Positions 8,537 through 20,380 are shown, counted from the stretch's first letter. The stretch is 64,000 nt of DNA from Caldicellulosiruptor acetigenus (GCF_026914305.1 NZ_CP113866.1:186001-250000), one strand, 5' to 3'. Notes: generated from the letters alone by a model not told the origin. A program made the numbers and translations.

Positions 8537-8588
8537 TGCTATAGTATTTTGTGAACAATACGAAACAGCGTTTCATAATACGAAACAG
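8537..8588 (+). promoter_or_regulatory. Extended -10 promoter with repeat operator before IclR gene
   Basis: TGCTATAGT (8537-8545) is an extended -10 box. Just downstream, AATACGAAACAG occurs at 8557-8568 and again at 8577-8588, 20 bases apart, and GAAAC-AGC-GTTTC (8562-8574) is a palindrome. The position suits an autoregulatory IclR operator over the early transcribed region. Confidence 0.55.
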
Positions 8589-8599
8589 GAGAGGCTGAT

Positions 8600-9394
8600 A
8601 TGGCGCAAAATTCTGTTCAGTCAATTGAAAGGGCGTTTGAGATAATTGAGGCTTTGGCTGTTGAGCCAAAAGGGCTTTCAATCAGTGAACTTTCCCAAAA
8701 ACTTTCTCTTCACAAGGCTACCATCCACAGGATTTTGCAGACATTACTTAGCAGAGGGTATGTTCAAAAAGATCCTCAGACATTGCGCTACAAGCTTGGT
8801 GTAAAATTTGTTGAGATTTCGAGTCTTTATCTTAACAACATTGAGCTCAAAACCGAAGCACATCCGTTTTTGCGTGAGCTTGTAGCTATGCTAAATGCCA
8901 CTGTGCACTTGGCAATTCTTGACGGTAGCGATGTTGTGTACATTGACAAGATTGAACAGGTAAACTCAATAAGGCTTTACTCCTCAATTGGGAAAAGAGT
9001 CCCTGCATACTGCACAGCGCTTGGGAAGGTGATGCTCAGCAAATTTTCAGACGAAGAAGTTGAAAAGATGCTATCTACAATTTCCCTGCAGCCATATACA
9101 CAAAACACCATAACAAATGTAGAAAAGCTTGTTGATGAGATAAGATTTGTTCGAAAAAAAGGCTTTGCAGTTGACAATGAAGAGTTCCAAGAAGGTGTTA
9201 GATGCATTGCCGCACCCATATATGATTACAGAGGTCAGATGATTGCTGCAATTAGCATTTCAGCACCAACGAGTGTGCTGCAACCTCACAAAGATGAAGA
9301 GAATGCGCAGAAGGTTGTAGAGACTGCAAAGAAGATTTCTCACAGGCTTGGGTATGTCGAGGGAAAAAAAGATTATCAAGGAAAGGAGATGTAA
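8600..9394 (+). CDS. kdgR: IclR-family regulator (KdgR-like)
   Basis: A 264-aa regulator. The N-terminal winged helix (SISELSQKLSLHKATIHRIL, residues about 27-46) is followed by the IclR effector domain (residues about 80-255; conserved VAYIDK-like segment DVVYIDKIEQ and PAYCTALGKVML). In pectin degraders, IclR proteins of the KdgR group sense 2-keto-3-deoxygluconate or relatives and control the genes that follow here: KDPG aldolase, KDG kinase, KduI and KduD. The gene ends six bases before the aldolase start. AGGAGAGG precedes the ATG. The symbol reflects context; the ligand is inferred. Confidence 0.8.
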   Translation: MAQNSVQSIERAFEIIEALAVEPKGLSISELSQKLSLHKATIHRILQTLLSRGYVQKDPQTLRYKLGVKFVEISSLYLNNIELKTEAHPFLRELVAMLNATVHLAILDGSDVVYIDKIEQVNSIRLYSSIGKRVPAYCTALGKVMLSKFSDEEVEKMLSTISLQPYTQNTITNVEKLVDEIRFVRKKGFAVDNEEFQEGVRCIAAPIYDYRGQMIAAISISAPTSVLQPHKDEENAQKVVETAKKISHRLGYVEGKKDYQGKEM

Positions 9395-9399
9395 GTAGG

Positions 9400-10047
9400 A
9401 TGGAAAAGGAACAGGTACTTGAGCGAATAAATGACAATGGGCTTGTTGTTGTTGTTCGTGCTGAGTCGAAAGAGAAGGCTCTCAAGATTACAGAGGCGTG
9501 TATAAAGGGTGGTGCGAGTGCAATTGAGATAACCTTTACTGTGCCTGGCGCTGACGAGATAATAAAGTATCTTACAAGCACATACAAGGAAGATGAGATT
9601 ATAATAGGAGCAGGTACAGTTCTTGACAGCGAAACAGCACGAATTGCAATCTTGGCGGGTGCAAAGTTTGTTGTAAGTCCATACCTCAATCCTGAAATGG
9701 TAAAACTTTGTAACAGGTACAGGATAGCTTCAATGCCCGGTGCTATGACAATAAAAGAGGTTGTTGAAGCACTTGAATGCGGAGCAGATGTTATAAAGAT
9801 TTTCCCTGGCGAGCTTTTCGGACCAAAGATTATAAAAGCATACAAAGGACCAATCCCACAAGCGCGATTGATGCCAACAGGTGGAGTTGACCTTGACAAT
9901 GTTGATGAGTGGATAAAAGCAGGTGCGTTTGCTGTAGGTGTGGGCAGTAATATAACAAAGTATGCAAATGATGGAGACTTTAGCAAAGTGGAAGATGTTT
10001 GCAGACAGTTTGTCCAGAAAATAAAGATGGCAAAGGGGAAGGTATAG
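9400..10047 (+). CDS. eda: KDPG/KHG aldolase
   Basis: A 215-aa class I aldolase that splits 2-keto-3-deoxy-6-phosphogluconate into pyruvate and glyceraldehyde-3-phosphate, the last step of the pectin route. The Glu in AIEITFTVPG, the GAGTVLD loop, the Schiff-base Lys in ADVIKIFPGE (about residue 133) and PTGGV are all present. Length is normal. GAAAGGAGAT lies 9 bases before the ATG and overlaps the 3' end of the IclR gene, which suggests coupled expression. The KDG kinase follows five bases after the stop. Confidence 0.93.
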   Translation: MEKEQVLERINDNGLVVVVRAESKEKALKITEACIKGGASAIEITFTVPGADEIIKYLTSTYKEDEIIIGAGTVLDSETARIAILAGAKFVVSPYLNPEMVKLCNRYRIASMPGAMTIKEVVEALECGADVIKIFPGELFGPKIIKAYKGPIPQARLMPTGGVDLDNVDEWIKAGAFAVGVGSNITKYANDGDFSKVEDVCRQFVQKIKMAKGKV

Positions 10048-10052
10048 GAAAG

Positions 10053-11081
10053 ATGTTTGAGGTAACAAGCTTTGGAGAGATAATGCTAAGACTCTCACCA
10101 CCAGGGTATCAGAGGATTTTACAAGCGACAAGTTTTGACATCAACTTTGGCGGGGCGGAAGCAAACGTTGTTGTTGCTCTGTCAAACATTGGGGTGAGGA
10201 CAAGTTATGTTACACTTCTTCCGCCAAATCTTCTTGGTGATGCTACTGTCAACTTTCTGAGAAGATATGGAGTTGACACAAGCTATATAAAAAGAAAAGG
10301 TAAAAGGCTTGGAATTTACTTTCTTGAAAAAGGAGTGGGACAGAGAGCATCTTCTGTTGTGTACGACAGGGCAGATTCTGCCATAAATGAGATACAGCCT
10401 GGTGATATCGACTGGGAAGATATCTTGAAAAAGACCAAGATATTTTTCTCAACAGGAATCACCGCTGCTTTATCACAAAATGTGCTAAACGAGCTAAAAA
10501 TGGCTTTCAAGACAGCAAAAAATGCAGGTGCAAAGGTGGCGTTTGACATCAATTACAGGTCAAAACTGTGGAGCTATGATAGAGCAAATGAAGTGATTTC
10601 AGAGCTTATGCCGTATGTGGACATCCTGATTACGAACGAAGAGCATGTAAGAAGAGTGTTAAAGATTCATATGGAAGACAAATACTTTGAAGGAATTGAC
10701 CTTACTACAGACGGTCAAAAGGTTTTGTTTGAAAGGTTGCAAGCAAAATACCAAAACTTAGAGAGAATAATTCTTGCTGCAAGAAGGAGCATATCTGCTT
10801 CCAAAAACATCTTTTTTGCTTATACAAAAGATGAAAATGGCAACATTGTATTTTCAAAAAAGCGCGAGATAGAAGTTGTTGACAGGGTTGGGGCAGGCGA
10901 TGCTTTCACCGCAGGTGTGCTATATAGCATTTTAAGAGGGCTTGAAAGCACTCAGATGCTTGAGGTTGCAACATACATGTGCGCTTTAAAACATACAGTT
11001 GAAGGTGACAGTTTGATTGTGACTGAGGATGAAATAAAACAGGCGCTTTTACAAGACAGCTCAGGTATGATGAAAAGATAA
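10053..11081 (+). CDS. kdgK: 2-keto-3-deoxygluconate kinase (PfkB family)
   Basis: A 342-aa sugar kinase that phosphorylates 2-keto-3-deoxygluconate for the preceding aldolase. PfkB signatures are seen: GGAEANVVVALSNIG near residue 33 and DRVGAGDAFTAGVLYS near 276, holding the catalytic Asp (about 283). FDINYRSKLW is typical of KDG kinases. The ATG at 10053 is chosen although the frame is open further upstream, because it lies just after the aldolase stop with AGGAAAG in front and begins with the normal N-terminus FEVTSFGEIMLRLSPP. Confidence 0.92.
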   Translation: MFEVTSFGEIMLRLSPPGYQRILQATSFDINFGGAEANVVVALSNIGVRTSYVTLLPPNLLGDATVNFLRRYGVDTSYIKRKGKRLGIYFLEKGVGQRASSVVYDRADSAINEIQPGDIDWEDILKKTKIFFSTGITAALSQNVLNELKMAFKTAKNAGAKVAFDINYRSKLWSYDRANEVISELMPYVDILITNEEHVRRVLKIHMEDKYFEGIDLTTDGQKVLFERLQAKYQNLERIILAARRSISASKNIFFAYTKDENGNIVFSKKREIEVVDRVGAGDAFTAGVLYSILRGLESTQMLEVATYMCALKHTVEGDSLIVTEDEIKQALLQDSSGMMKR

Positions 11082-11103
11082 AACAAGGGAGGGTATTCTT
11101 AAA

Positions 11104-11934
11104 ATGGAAGTTCGGTTTGCAATGCATCCGAGCCAGTTCAAAACTCTTACGACAGAGGAGATAAGAAAAGAGTTTTTGATTGAAAACTTGTTTGAATACG
11201 GGAAAATCAACATGGTCTACACTCATGTTGATAGAGTGATTGTTGGTGGAGCTGTGCCAACAGTAGAAGTTTTGGTCTTGGAAGATGGCAAAGAGATTGG
11301 TGCTCAGTATTTTCTTGAAAGAAGAGAGATTGGAATAATCAACATAGGCAGCAAAGGATATGTTGTGGCAGATGGACAAAAGTTCGAGCTTGACAAAAGA
11401 GATGGGCTTTATGTTGGAATGTCGACCAAAAAGCTTGAATTTGGAAGCGATGACCCTTCAAATCCTGCAAAGTTCTACTTTGTTTCAACACCCGCTCACA
11501 AGCAGTATCCAACAGAGAAGATTGATATTAAGCAAACTGAGGCAACTCATCTTGGTTCGATTTCTGAGTCAAATGAAAGGACAATCTACAAATACATCCA
11601 TCCAGACGGGGTAAAAAGTTGCCAGCTTGTGATGGGAATGACAATTTTAGAGCCGAACAATGTATGGAACACGATGCCCTGCCATCTGCATGACAGGAGG
11701 ATGGAAGTTTACTTCTATTTTGACATGCCAGAAGATGCGTTTGTTTTGCACCTGATGGGAGAGCCGCAGGAGACAAGACATATTGTTGTGAGAAATGAAC
11801 AGGCGGTAATCAGCCCGAGCTGGTCGATACACTCGGGTGTTGGTACAAGAAACTACACATTCATCTGGGCAATGGCTGGTGAAAACCAATCATATTCTGA
11901 TATCAGTCCTGTTCCTATGAAGGAATTGAAATAA
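11104..11934 (+). CDS. kduI: 5-keto-4-deoxyuronate isomerase
   Basis: A 276-aa cupin-fold isomerase that turns 5-keto-4-deoxyuronate, formed from unsaturated galacturonate, into 2,5-diketo-3-deoxygluconate. The zinc site is visible in PCHLHDRRMEVYFYFD (two His and a Glu, about residues 194-203) with a later His in SIHSGVGT. Length is normal for KduI. GGGAGGG precedes the ATG. It lies between KDG kinase and KduD in one transcription unit. Confidence 0.95.
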   Translation: MEVRFAMHPSQFKTLTTEEIRKEFLIENLFEYGKINMVYTHVDRVIVGGAVPTVEVLVLEDGKEIGAQYFLERREIGIINIGSKGYVVADGQKFELDKRDGLYVGMSTKKLEFGSDDPSNPAKFYFVSTPAHKQYPTEKIDIKQTEATHLGSISESNERTIYKYIHPDGVKSCQLVMGMTILEPNNVWNTMPCHLHDRRMEVYFYFDMPEDAFVLHLMGEPQETRHIVVRNEQAVISPSWSIHSGVGTRNYTFIWAMAGENQSYSDISPVPMKELK

Positions 11935-11967
11935 AATCTAAAAAAATAAAATGGAGGTGTTTTTGAT

Positions 11968-12729
11968 ATGATACTTGATAAATTCAGGCTTGATGGCAAA
12001 GTTGCGATTGTAACAGGCGCGTCGACAGGTTTGGGCCAGGGGATGGCAATTGCTTTAGCGGAAGCTGGAGCTGATATTGTTGGTGTTGATTATGTCCCAT
12101 GTACAGAGACAAAACAGAAAATAGAGTCAATTGGAAGAAGGTTTTTGGAGATTCAGGCAAACTTAATGACAATCGAACCAATCAACATGATTATTGAAAA
12201 GACAATTCAGGAGTTTGGCAAGCTTGACATTTTAGTGAACAATGCAGGAATAATCAGAAGATGTGATGCTATTGACTTTACAGAAAAAGACTGGGACGAT
12301 GTGCTTGCAATTAATCTAAAGACAGTATTCTTCTTCTGCCAGGCAGCAGCAAGACAGTTCATCAAGCAAGGAACAGGTGGCAAAATAATAAACATCGCAT
12401 CCATGCTTTCATTCCAGGGCGGAATTAGAGTTCCATCATACACAGCAAGCAAGAGCGGTGTTGCAGGTATCACAAGAGCGCTTGCAAATGAGTGGGCAAA
12501 GTACAATATAAACGTCAATGCAATCGCACCTGGTTACATGGCAACAAACAACACACAGCCGCTCAGAGAAGACCCGCAAAGAAGTGCTGAGATACTATCC
12601 AGAATTCCGGCTGGGCGCTGGGGCACACCGGAAGACCTGCAGGGTGCTGTTGTGTTCTTGGCATCAGATGCGTCTGAATATGTAAATGGCTGTATTTTGA
12701 ACGTTGATGGTGGCTGGCTTGCAAGGTAA
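11968..12729 (+). CDS. kduD: 2-keto-3-deoxygluconate 5-dehydrogenase (SDR)
   Basis: A 253-aa short-chain dehydrogenase that reduces 2,5-diketo-3-deoxygluconate to 2-keto-3-deoxygluconate with NAD(P)H. The cofactor motif VTGASTGLGQG, NNAG, and the Tyr/Lys pair in PSYTASKSG (about residues 157-161) are intact. Its place after kduI makes the KduD assignment firm. GGAGGTGT precedes the ATG. A GC-rich hairpin follows the stop, so the GH105 and GH28 genes may be partly separate in expression. Confidence 0.93.
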   Translation: MILDKFRLDGKVAIVTGASTGLGQGMAIALAEAGADIVGVDYVPCTETKQKIESIGRRFLEIQANLMTIEPINMIIEKTIQEFGKLDILVNNAGIIRRCDAIDFTEKDWDDVLAINLKTVFFFCQAAARQFIKQGTGGKIINIASMLSFQGGIRVPSYTASKSGVAGITRALANEWAKYNINVNAIAPGYMATNNTQPLREDPQRSAEILSRIPAGRWGTPEDLQGAVVFLASDASEYVNGCILNVDGGWLAR

Positions 12730-12743
12730 CCCTTCCATACTCA

Positions 12744-12780
12744 TCCCCGAGGGTTCAAGCATTGCCCTCGGGGACTTTAT
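12744..12780 (+). terminator. Hairpin after kduD
   Basis: CCCCGAGGG (12745-12753) pairs perfectly with CCCTCGGGG (12765-12773), followed by ACTTTAT. The T run is weak, so read-through into GH105/GH28 is possible. Confidence 0.6.
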
Positions 12781-12786
12781 AACCTT

Positions 12787-12912
12787 ATGCGCCAGTCTCT
12801 TTTGGCTGATGTTCTTGTAACAGGGACAAATGCAATAACCAAAAATGGAACGTTTATAAATGTTGACTACTCTGACCTAGCCATCACAAGAGTGGTAAGT
12901 AATTACTTTTAA
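12787..12912 (+). pseudogene. Remnant of a LUD-domain (LutB/LutC-type) protein
   Basis: A 41-codon open frame reads MRQSLLADVLVTGTNAITK and then NGTFINVDYSDLAITRVVSN. The first part resembles the LUD (DUF162) core LLADV-x-x-T/S-x-NA-x-T-x-x-G-x-x-x-N-x-D found in lactate-utilisation proteins; the rest of the domain is missing. There is no ribosome site before it. I read it as a decayed gene piece between kduD and the GH105 gene; chance similarity remains possible given its length. Confidence 0.5.
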
Positions 12913-12943
12913 TTAAGAAGCTTGAAAGAGAGGAAGATACCTC

Positions 12944-14068
12944 ATGAAAAAATTAAAGGATCTTGCTAAAAAGAATTATTCTGTTAAAATGGCAGACAGT
13001 GTCCTTGCAAAGTTTCCAGAACTTACTGACAAGTGGCAGTATGACTACGGTGTTGTGTTCAAAGGATTGGAATATATTTATGAAAATACCTCTGATGAAA
13101 AGTACTTTGAGTATATAAAGAAAAACATTGACTATTTTGTTGATGAGAATGGTAATATCAAGAAATATTCAAAAGATGAGTACAACATAGACCACATAAA
13201 CAATGGGAAGGCAATCCTATTTTTATATAGAAAAACAGGCGAAGAAAAGTACAAGAAAGCAGCACAGCTTCTTCGAGACCAGCTCAAGACCCATCCAAGA
13301 ACAGTTGAGGGAGGTTTTTGGCACAAAAAAATTTATCCACATCAGATGTGGCTTGACGGCATCTATATGGGCTCACCATTTTACGCCGAGTATGCAACTT
13401 TGATAGGACAGGATGAAGCTGAAGAGATATTTGACGATGTTGCAAAACAGGTCATACTTTGTGCAAAGCACACCAAAGATCCAATCACAGGGCTTCACTT
13501 TCACGGCTGGGATGAAAGAAGAGAACAAAGATGGGCGAACAAAATCACAGGCTGCTCTCCAAATTTCTGGGGAAGGGCAATGGGCTGGTTTGCAATGGCA
13601 ATAGTTGATGTGCTTGACTTTCTGCCGCAGGACCATCAGTCAAGAGAAACAATTTTGACTATTTTTAAACAGCTCATTGACGCTGTTTTAAAGTATCAAG
13701 ACCCTGAGACAGGTGTTTGGTACCAGGTTGTTAACTTTATAGGCAGAAATGGAAATTATCCTGAGGCTTCAGCTTCATGCATGTTTGCATATGCACTTGC
13801 AAAGGGTATAGAAAAGGGGTATTTGGACTCAAGTTATATAAAAGCACTTGAAAGAGCGTATGAAGGAATAATCTACAGGTTTGTTGAAGAGGATGAAAAT
13901 GGGTTTTTGAATCTCAACGGGGTTTGTATGGTGGCAGGCCTTGGTGGAAATCCCTACAGAGATGGGTCATATGAATATTACATCAGTGAACCAATAAAGA
14001 CAAATGACCTAAAAGGCATTGGAGCATTCTTGAAAGCAAGTGCTTGGATAGAAAGGCTTTTCAAGTAA
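12944..14068 (+). CDS. GH105 unsaturated galacturonyl/rhamnogalacturonyl hydrolase
   Basis: A 374-aa (alpha/alpha)6-barrel hydrolase. It should remove the 4,5-unsaturated uronic acid from pectin-lyase products, giving the substrate that feeds KduI. The catalytic Asp region QMWLDGIYMGSPF (about residue 137-149) and GGFWHKK match YesR/YteR-type GH105 enzymes. There is no signal peptide, so it works in the cytoplasm. Whether it prefers rhamnogalacturonan or homogalacturonan products cannot be told. Its last bases overlap the open frame of the next gene, but the likely GH28 start is 30 bases after its stop. Confidence 0.9.
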   Translation: MKKLKDLAKKNYSVKMADSVLAKFPELTDKWQYDYGVVFKGLEYIYENTSDEKYFEYIKKNIDYFVDENGNIKKYSKDEYNIDHINNGKAILFLYRKTGEEKYKKAAQLLRDQLKTHPRTVEGGFWHKKIYPHQMWLDGIYMGSPFYAEYATLIGQDEAEEIFDDVAKQVILCAKHTKDPITGLHFHGWDERREQRWANKITGCSPNFWGRAMGWFAMAIVDVLDFLPQDHQSRETILTIFKQLIDAVLKYQDPETGVWYQVVNFIGRNGNYPEASASCMFAYALAKGIEKGYLDSSYIKALERAYEGIIYRFVEEDENGFLNLNGVCMVAGLGGNPYRDGSYEYYISEPIKTNDLKGIGAFLKASAWIERLFK

Positions 14069-14097
14069 ATTTTGATGACAGGAGGTACAAAGCAAAG

Positions 14098-15441
14098 ATG
14101 TTTGTAAACGTTCGAGAGTTTGGAGCAAAGGGCAATGGTATTGACAAGGACACAGAAGCTTTTAAAAAAGCAATAGAAGAGTGTGAAAAACAGGGTGGTG
14201 GCACAATTTTTGTTCCAGCAGGTATTTATCATATAGGTGCAATCCAACTTAAAAGCAACATGACACTTTACATTGAAAGTGGGGCTGTACTGAAGTTTTC
14301 ACAGGATGAAGAGGACTATCCGCTTGTATATACTCGATGGGAAGGCGAAGAGGTGCAGGTTTATTCTCCTTTGATATATGCTGAAAATGCTGAAAACGTT
14401 GCAGTAGTGGGATTTGGCACAATTGACGGGCAGGGCGAAAAGTGGTGGCGTCTTCACAGAAATAAAGAGTTAAAATATCCAAGACCTCGTTCTATCTGTT
14501 TTTATAAGTGCAACAACGTCACTATTGAAGGAATAAAAATTATAAACTCTCCAAGCTGGACGGTAAATCCCATAGAGTGCCAGAATGTCACAGTTCACAA
14601 CATCAAAATTCAAAACCCTTATGACTCGCCAAACACAGATGGGATAAATCCGGAGTCGTGCAAGGGCGTCAGGATATCAAACTGCTACATAGACGTAGGT
14701 GATGACTGTGTAACGTTAAAATCTGGCACTGAGGACTGCAAACAAAAGATTCCCTGTGAGAACATCACCATCACAAATTGTATTATGGCTCACGGTCATG
14801 GTGGGGTTGTCATTGGCAGTGAGATGAGCGGTGGTGTTAGAAATGTTGTCATCTCAAACTGCATTTTTGAGGGCACAGACAGAGGAATAAGAATAAAGAC
14901 AAGAAGAGGACGTGGCGGGGTTGTTGAGGATATAAGAGTTTCTAATATTGTGATGAAAAATGTGATGTGTCCGTTTGCGTTTTATATGTATTATCACTGC
15001 GGCAAGGGCGGAAAAGAAAAGAGAGTTTGGGACAAATCTCCCTATCCTGTTGATGATACAACACCAATTGTAAGAAGAATTTATATAAGCGATGTGGTTG
15101 TAAGGGAAGCAAGAGCGGCAGCAGGGTTTTTATACGGTCTTACAGAGATGCCAATTGAAGATGTTGTATTTTCAAATGTCACAGTTGAGATGGCACAAAA
15201 CCCTGAGCCTGAACTTCCAGCAATGATGAGCTATTTAGAGCCGATGGCGAAAAGAGGGTTTGTTATAAATACTGTGAAAAACATTAAATTCTTAAATGTT
15301 ACTGTGATGAACCAGGAAGGTGCTGCTTTTGAACTCAACAATTGTGAAAATGTAGAGTTTTACAGATGCAGGACAAAAGATACAGCAGATTATGCTAAGA
15401 TTTTGAGCCCGAACAATACAATTAATGTGATTGCCGAGTGA
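14098..15441 (+). CDS. GH28 polygalacturonase, cytoplasmic, probably exo-acting
   Basis: A 447-aa parallel beta-helix enzyme that hydrolyses alpha-1,4-galacturonan. The GH28 catalytic residues are intact: NTDGINP (Asp about 181), VGDDCVTLKSG (two Asp about 202), GHGGVVIGSEMSGG (His about 234) and RGIRIKTRRGRGG. The absence of a signal peptide suggests use on imported oligogalacturonides, as for exo-acting forms. ATG 14098 is chosen because AGGAGGT lies 11 bases upstream; an in-frame ATG at 14044 lies inside the GH105 gene and would add a non-homologous leader. It ends the pectin operon. Confidence 0.92.
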   Translation: MFVNVREFGAKGNGIDKDTEAFKKAIEECEKQGGGTIFVPAGIYHIGAIQLKSNMTLYIESGAVLKFSQDEEDYPLVYTRWEGEEVQVYSPLIYAENAENVAVVGFGTIDGQGEKWWRLHRNKELKYPRPRSICFYKCNNVTIEGIKIINSPSWTVNPIECQNVTVHNIKIQNPYDSPNTDGINPESCKGVRISNCYIDVGDDCVTLKSGTEDCKQKIPCENITITNCIMAHGHGGVVIGSEMSGGVRNVVISNCIFEGTDRGIRIKTRRGRGGVVEDIRVSNIVMKNVMCPFAFYMYYHCGKGGKEKRVWDKSPYPVDDTTPIVRRIYISDVVVREARAAAGFLYGLTEMPIEDVVFSNVTVEMAQNPEPELPAMMSYLEPMAKRGFVINTVKNIKFLNVTVMNQEGAAFELNNCENVEFYRCRTKDTADYAKILSPNNTINVIAE

Positions 15442-15461
15442 AAGCAAAAATAAGTATACAA

Positions 15462-15590
15462 AGGTGTGTTTCAGAAGGATTCGTACAAGGTAGCAATGGT
15501 AGTTTAAAACCTCAGAATAATGCTTTAAGGGCTGAAGTGGCTGTTATAATTTACTTGATAAGCAGCAATTATGTTCAACAGCTTAAATAA
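15462..15590 (+). pseudogene. Remnant of an S-layer-homology (SLH) domain gene
   Basis: An in-frame stretch reads GFVQGSNGSLKPQNNALRAE and then VAVIIYLISSNYVQQLK before a stop. This is the end of an SLH repeat (G-x-x-x-G-x-N-G-x-x-x-P-x-N-x-A-x-R-A-E-x-A-V). No start codon, ribosome site or upstream domain remains. It is most likely the tail of a lost surface-anchored protein, perhaps a pectinase, that once followed the GH28 gene. Confidence 0.65.
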
Positions 15591-15623
15591 AGTTAAAAAA
15601 GATAATTAAAAAATTGCTAAAAA

Positions 15624-15675
15624 TCAGGGGGTATGCTCTTTGGCAACAAGGCATAAAAGAGCATCCCCCTTTTTG
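15624..15675. terminator. Bidirectional terminator between GH28 and GH2 genes
   Basis: AGGGGGTATGCTCTTT pairs with AAAGAGCATCCCCCT; the plus strand then has a T run, and the minus strand runs into A/T-rich sequence with T runs. It serves two convergent genes. Confidence 0.85.
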
Positions 15676-15680
15676 ACTTT

Positions 15681-18779
<3,099 letters not shown>

Positions 18780-18900
18780 TTAAAATAACTATGGTTTTTA
18801 TATACATTATTCATTTTAATTTATTAGCAGATGAACATACAATATCAAAAAACTAAAAATGATATAAAGATATTAAGCCAAACCACATGACAAAAATATA

Positions 18901-18934
18901 AGGAGCTGCCGTGGTTTGACAGCTCCTTTTTTGA
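18901..18934. terminator. Terminator after the Gld-type ABC operon
   Basis: AGGAGCTG (18901-18908) pairs with CAGCTCCT (18920-18927). It lies just past the DUF4340 stop on the minus strand and is followed there by TATATTTTTG; the plus strand also ends in T. Confidence 0.75.
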
Positions 18935-20380
18935 TTAGTTCTCTGGCGGTTTGTACTTGCCTGCAACCAAGTCTTCTAAGTCTTTCAACACCTTTTGAAC
19001 CTGTTCTTTTGCAATCACAAAATCAGACTTTCCATTTCGAACAACCATGTAAAAGTCGTCGTTGTAAGGAATGTACTCCATCACATCAACCTTTTTGTTG
19101 ACAAGATAGAATTTCATGGTGACCTCAGGTGTGCCTGTTGGCTTTTTGTCGTTTTCACCGTCAATTAGAAGGCCAATGATTTCTTGATAGAACTTTTTGA
19201 ATGTGTCTTCATCAATCTTTCTTCCGTCAGCCTGGAAGTTATATTTGTACTCATCAGTTTCCTCTTCGCTTGTAGCTTTTTTGATGAGCTTTTTGTCAAG
19301 TATAAGTGTATGTTTCTTCTCTTTAGTAAAGATTTCAATCTTGTCAACATAATCAATATTTACAATATAAGCAAACTTTTCTATAAGGTCAAAAGGCTTT
19401 ATGGTGTTCATGAAATCTGTCTTATAAGTCGACATTGTGAAGACAACTTTAGAGTCTGCCATTTTGCAGTAAACAGTTGAGTCATCTGCATTGTTGCCGA
19501 CAAAAAGGTGCAAAGTGTTTTTGTTGTCCTTTACAATAAGCTCTATCCTTGGCGATTGCAGTCCATACTTAGGATTGTAGACATCTTCGCCAACTATGTC
19601 TTCCGGGCTGAAGTTTGGAACATTTTCAATGAACTCTGAAAACTTATCGCTTGATACTCCAACTGGCTGGCTGTATGGCTGAACCAAGTTCCACAGTCTT
19701 ACATAGTACTTCCATTCATTTTCTTTTGAATTTTTCTCGTCAACTTTTTTGATTTCAATTGTCGGCTGACCTTTTCTTACAAGTTTCACATAGGTGATAT
19801 TTTGAGTGTCAATCTCTGGTATTTTAACACTCAGAAGCTTCTGAGGTTTTATTGTAAAGTTTTCTGCATGGTTTGTCCACACAACATAGACTTTCGGATC
19901 ACCTTTTTTCATTAAATAGTAAGTGGAAGTTATGGGTGTTTCTGACCCAAGATAAAATGTGACTTTTTTCCCGTCGCTGAAAGTTGCCTCAACAATTGAT
20001 TTTGGGTTGTCAAGCCCGTATTTTTTGAGGTCTTTGGGGTTGGTATCAGCAACCTTTTCAGCTGTCATTTGAGCGCACGAAAATGCTATATCGTCTATCT
20101 TGTCCTGGTCAAAATAAAGGGGGTTGTTGATTCCATTTACAATCCACTTATCTTTGACCTTTTCAAGGACAAGGTGAACATCGTCATGCTTAATATCTAT
20201 CTTTGTAATCTTATTTCTATCAAAATTTGTTACAGTAACAGAGGCTGAAGAGGACTTTTTTTCTTCAGCCTCTTGTTTTTTCTTGTTCACATAACTTACA
20301 TAAAAGTAGGCGCCAATTACAAGCACCAAAACTAAAAGTACCGATACAATTGTGAAAAGCCTATTCTTCTTCTTTCTCAT
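18935..20380 (-). CDS. DUF4340 domain protein, membrane-anchored, ABC-transporter partner
   Basis: A 481-aa protein with one N-terminal membrane helix (residues about 8-28, after MRKKKNR) and a large outside part rich in beta-strand and lysine. Repeated segments such as ITKIDIKHDDVHLVLEK and WKYYVRLWNLVQPY fit DUF4340. In many bacteria this family follows GldG-like proteins and an ABC-2 transporter; its function is not established. The start overlaps the stop of the gene before it by four bases, so the pair is translationally coupled. Confidence 0.75.
   Translation of the reverse strand: MRKKKNRLFTIVSVLLVLVLVIGAYFYVSYVNKKKQEAEEKKSSSASVTVTNFDRNKITKIDIKHDDVHLVLEKVKDKWIVNGINNPLYFDQDKIDDIAFSCAQMTAEKVADTNPKDLKKYGLDNPKSIVEATFSDGKKVTFYLGSETPITSTYYLMKKGDPKVYVVWTNHAENFTIKPQKLLSVKIPEIDTQNITYVKLVRKGQPTIEIKKVDEKNSKENEWKYYVRLWNLVQPYSQPVGVSSDKFSEFIENVPNFSPEDIVGEDVYNPKYGLQSPRIELIVKDNKNTLHLFVGNNADDSTVYCKMADSKVVFTMSTYKTDFMNTIKPFDLIEKFAYIVNIDYVDKIEIFTKEKKHTLILDKKLIKKATSEEETDEYKYNFQADGRKIDEDTFKKFYQEIIGLLIDGENDKKPTGTPEVTMKFYLVNKKVDVMEYIPYNDDFYMVVRNGKSDFVIAKEQVQKVLKDLEDLVAGKYKPPEN

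Noticed and set aside
9252-9986. 244-codon minus-strand frame opposite the KDPG aldolase gene
   Set aside because: The plus-strand frame encodes a clear aldolase with all motifs; the antisense frame has no ribosome site or recognisable product.
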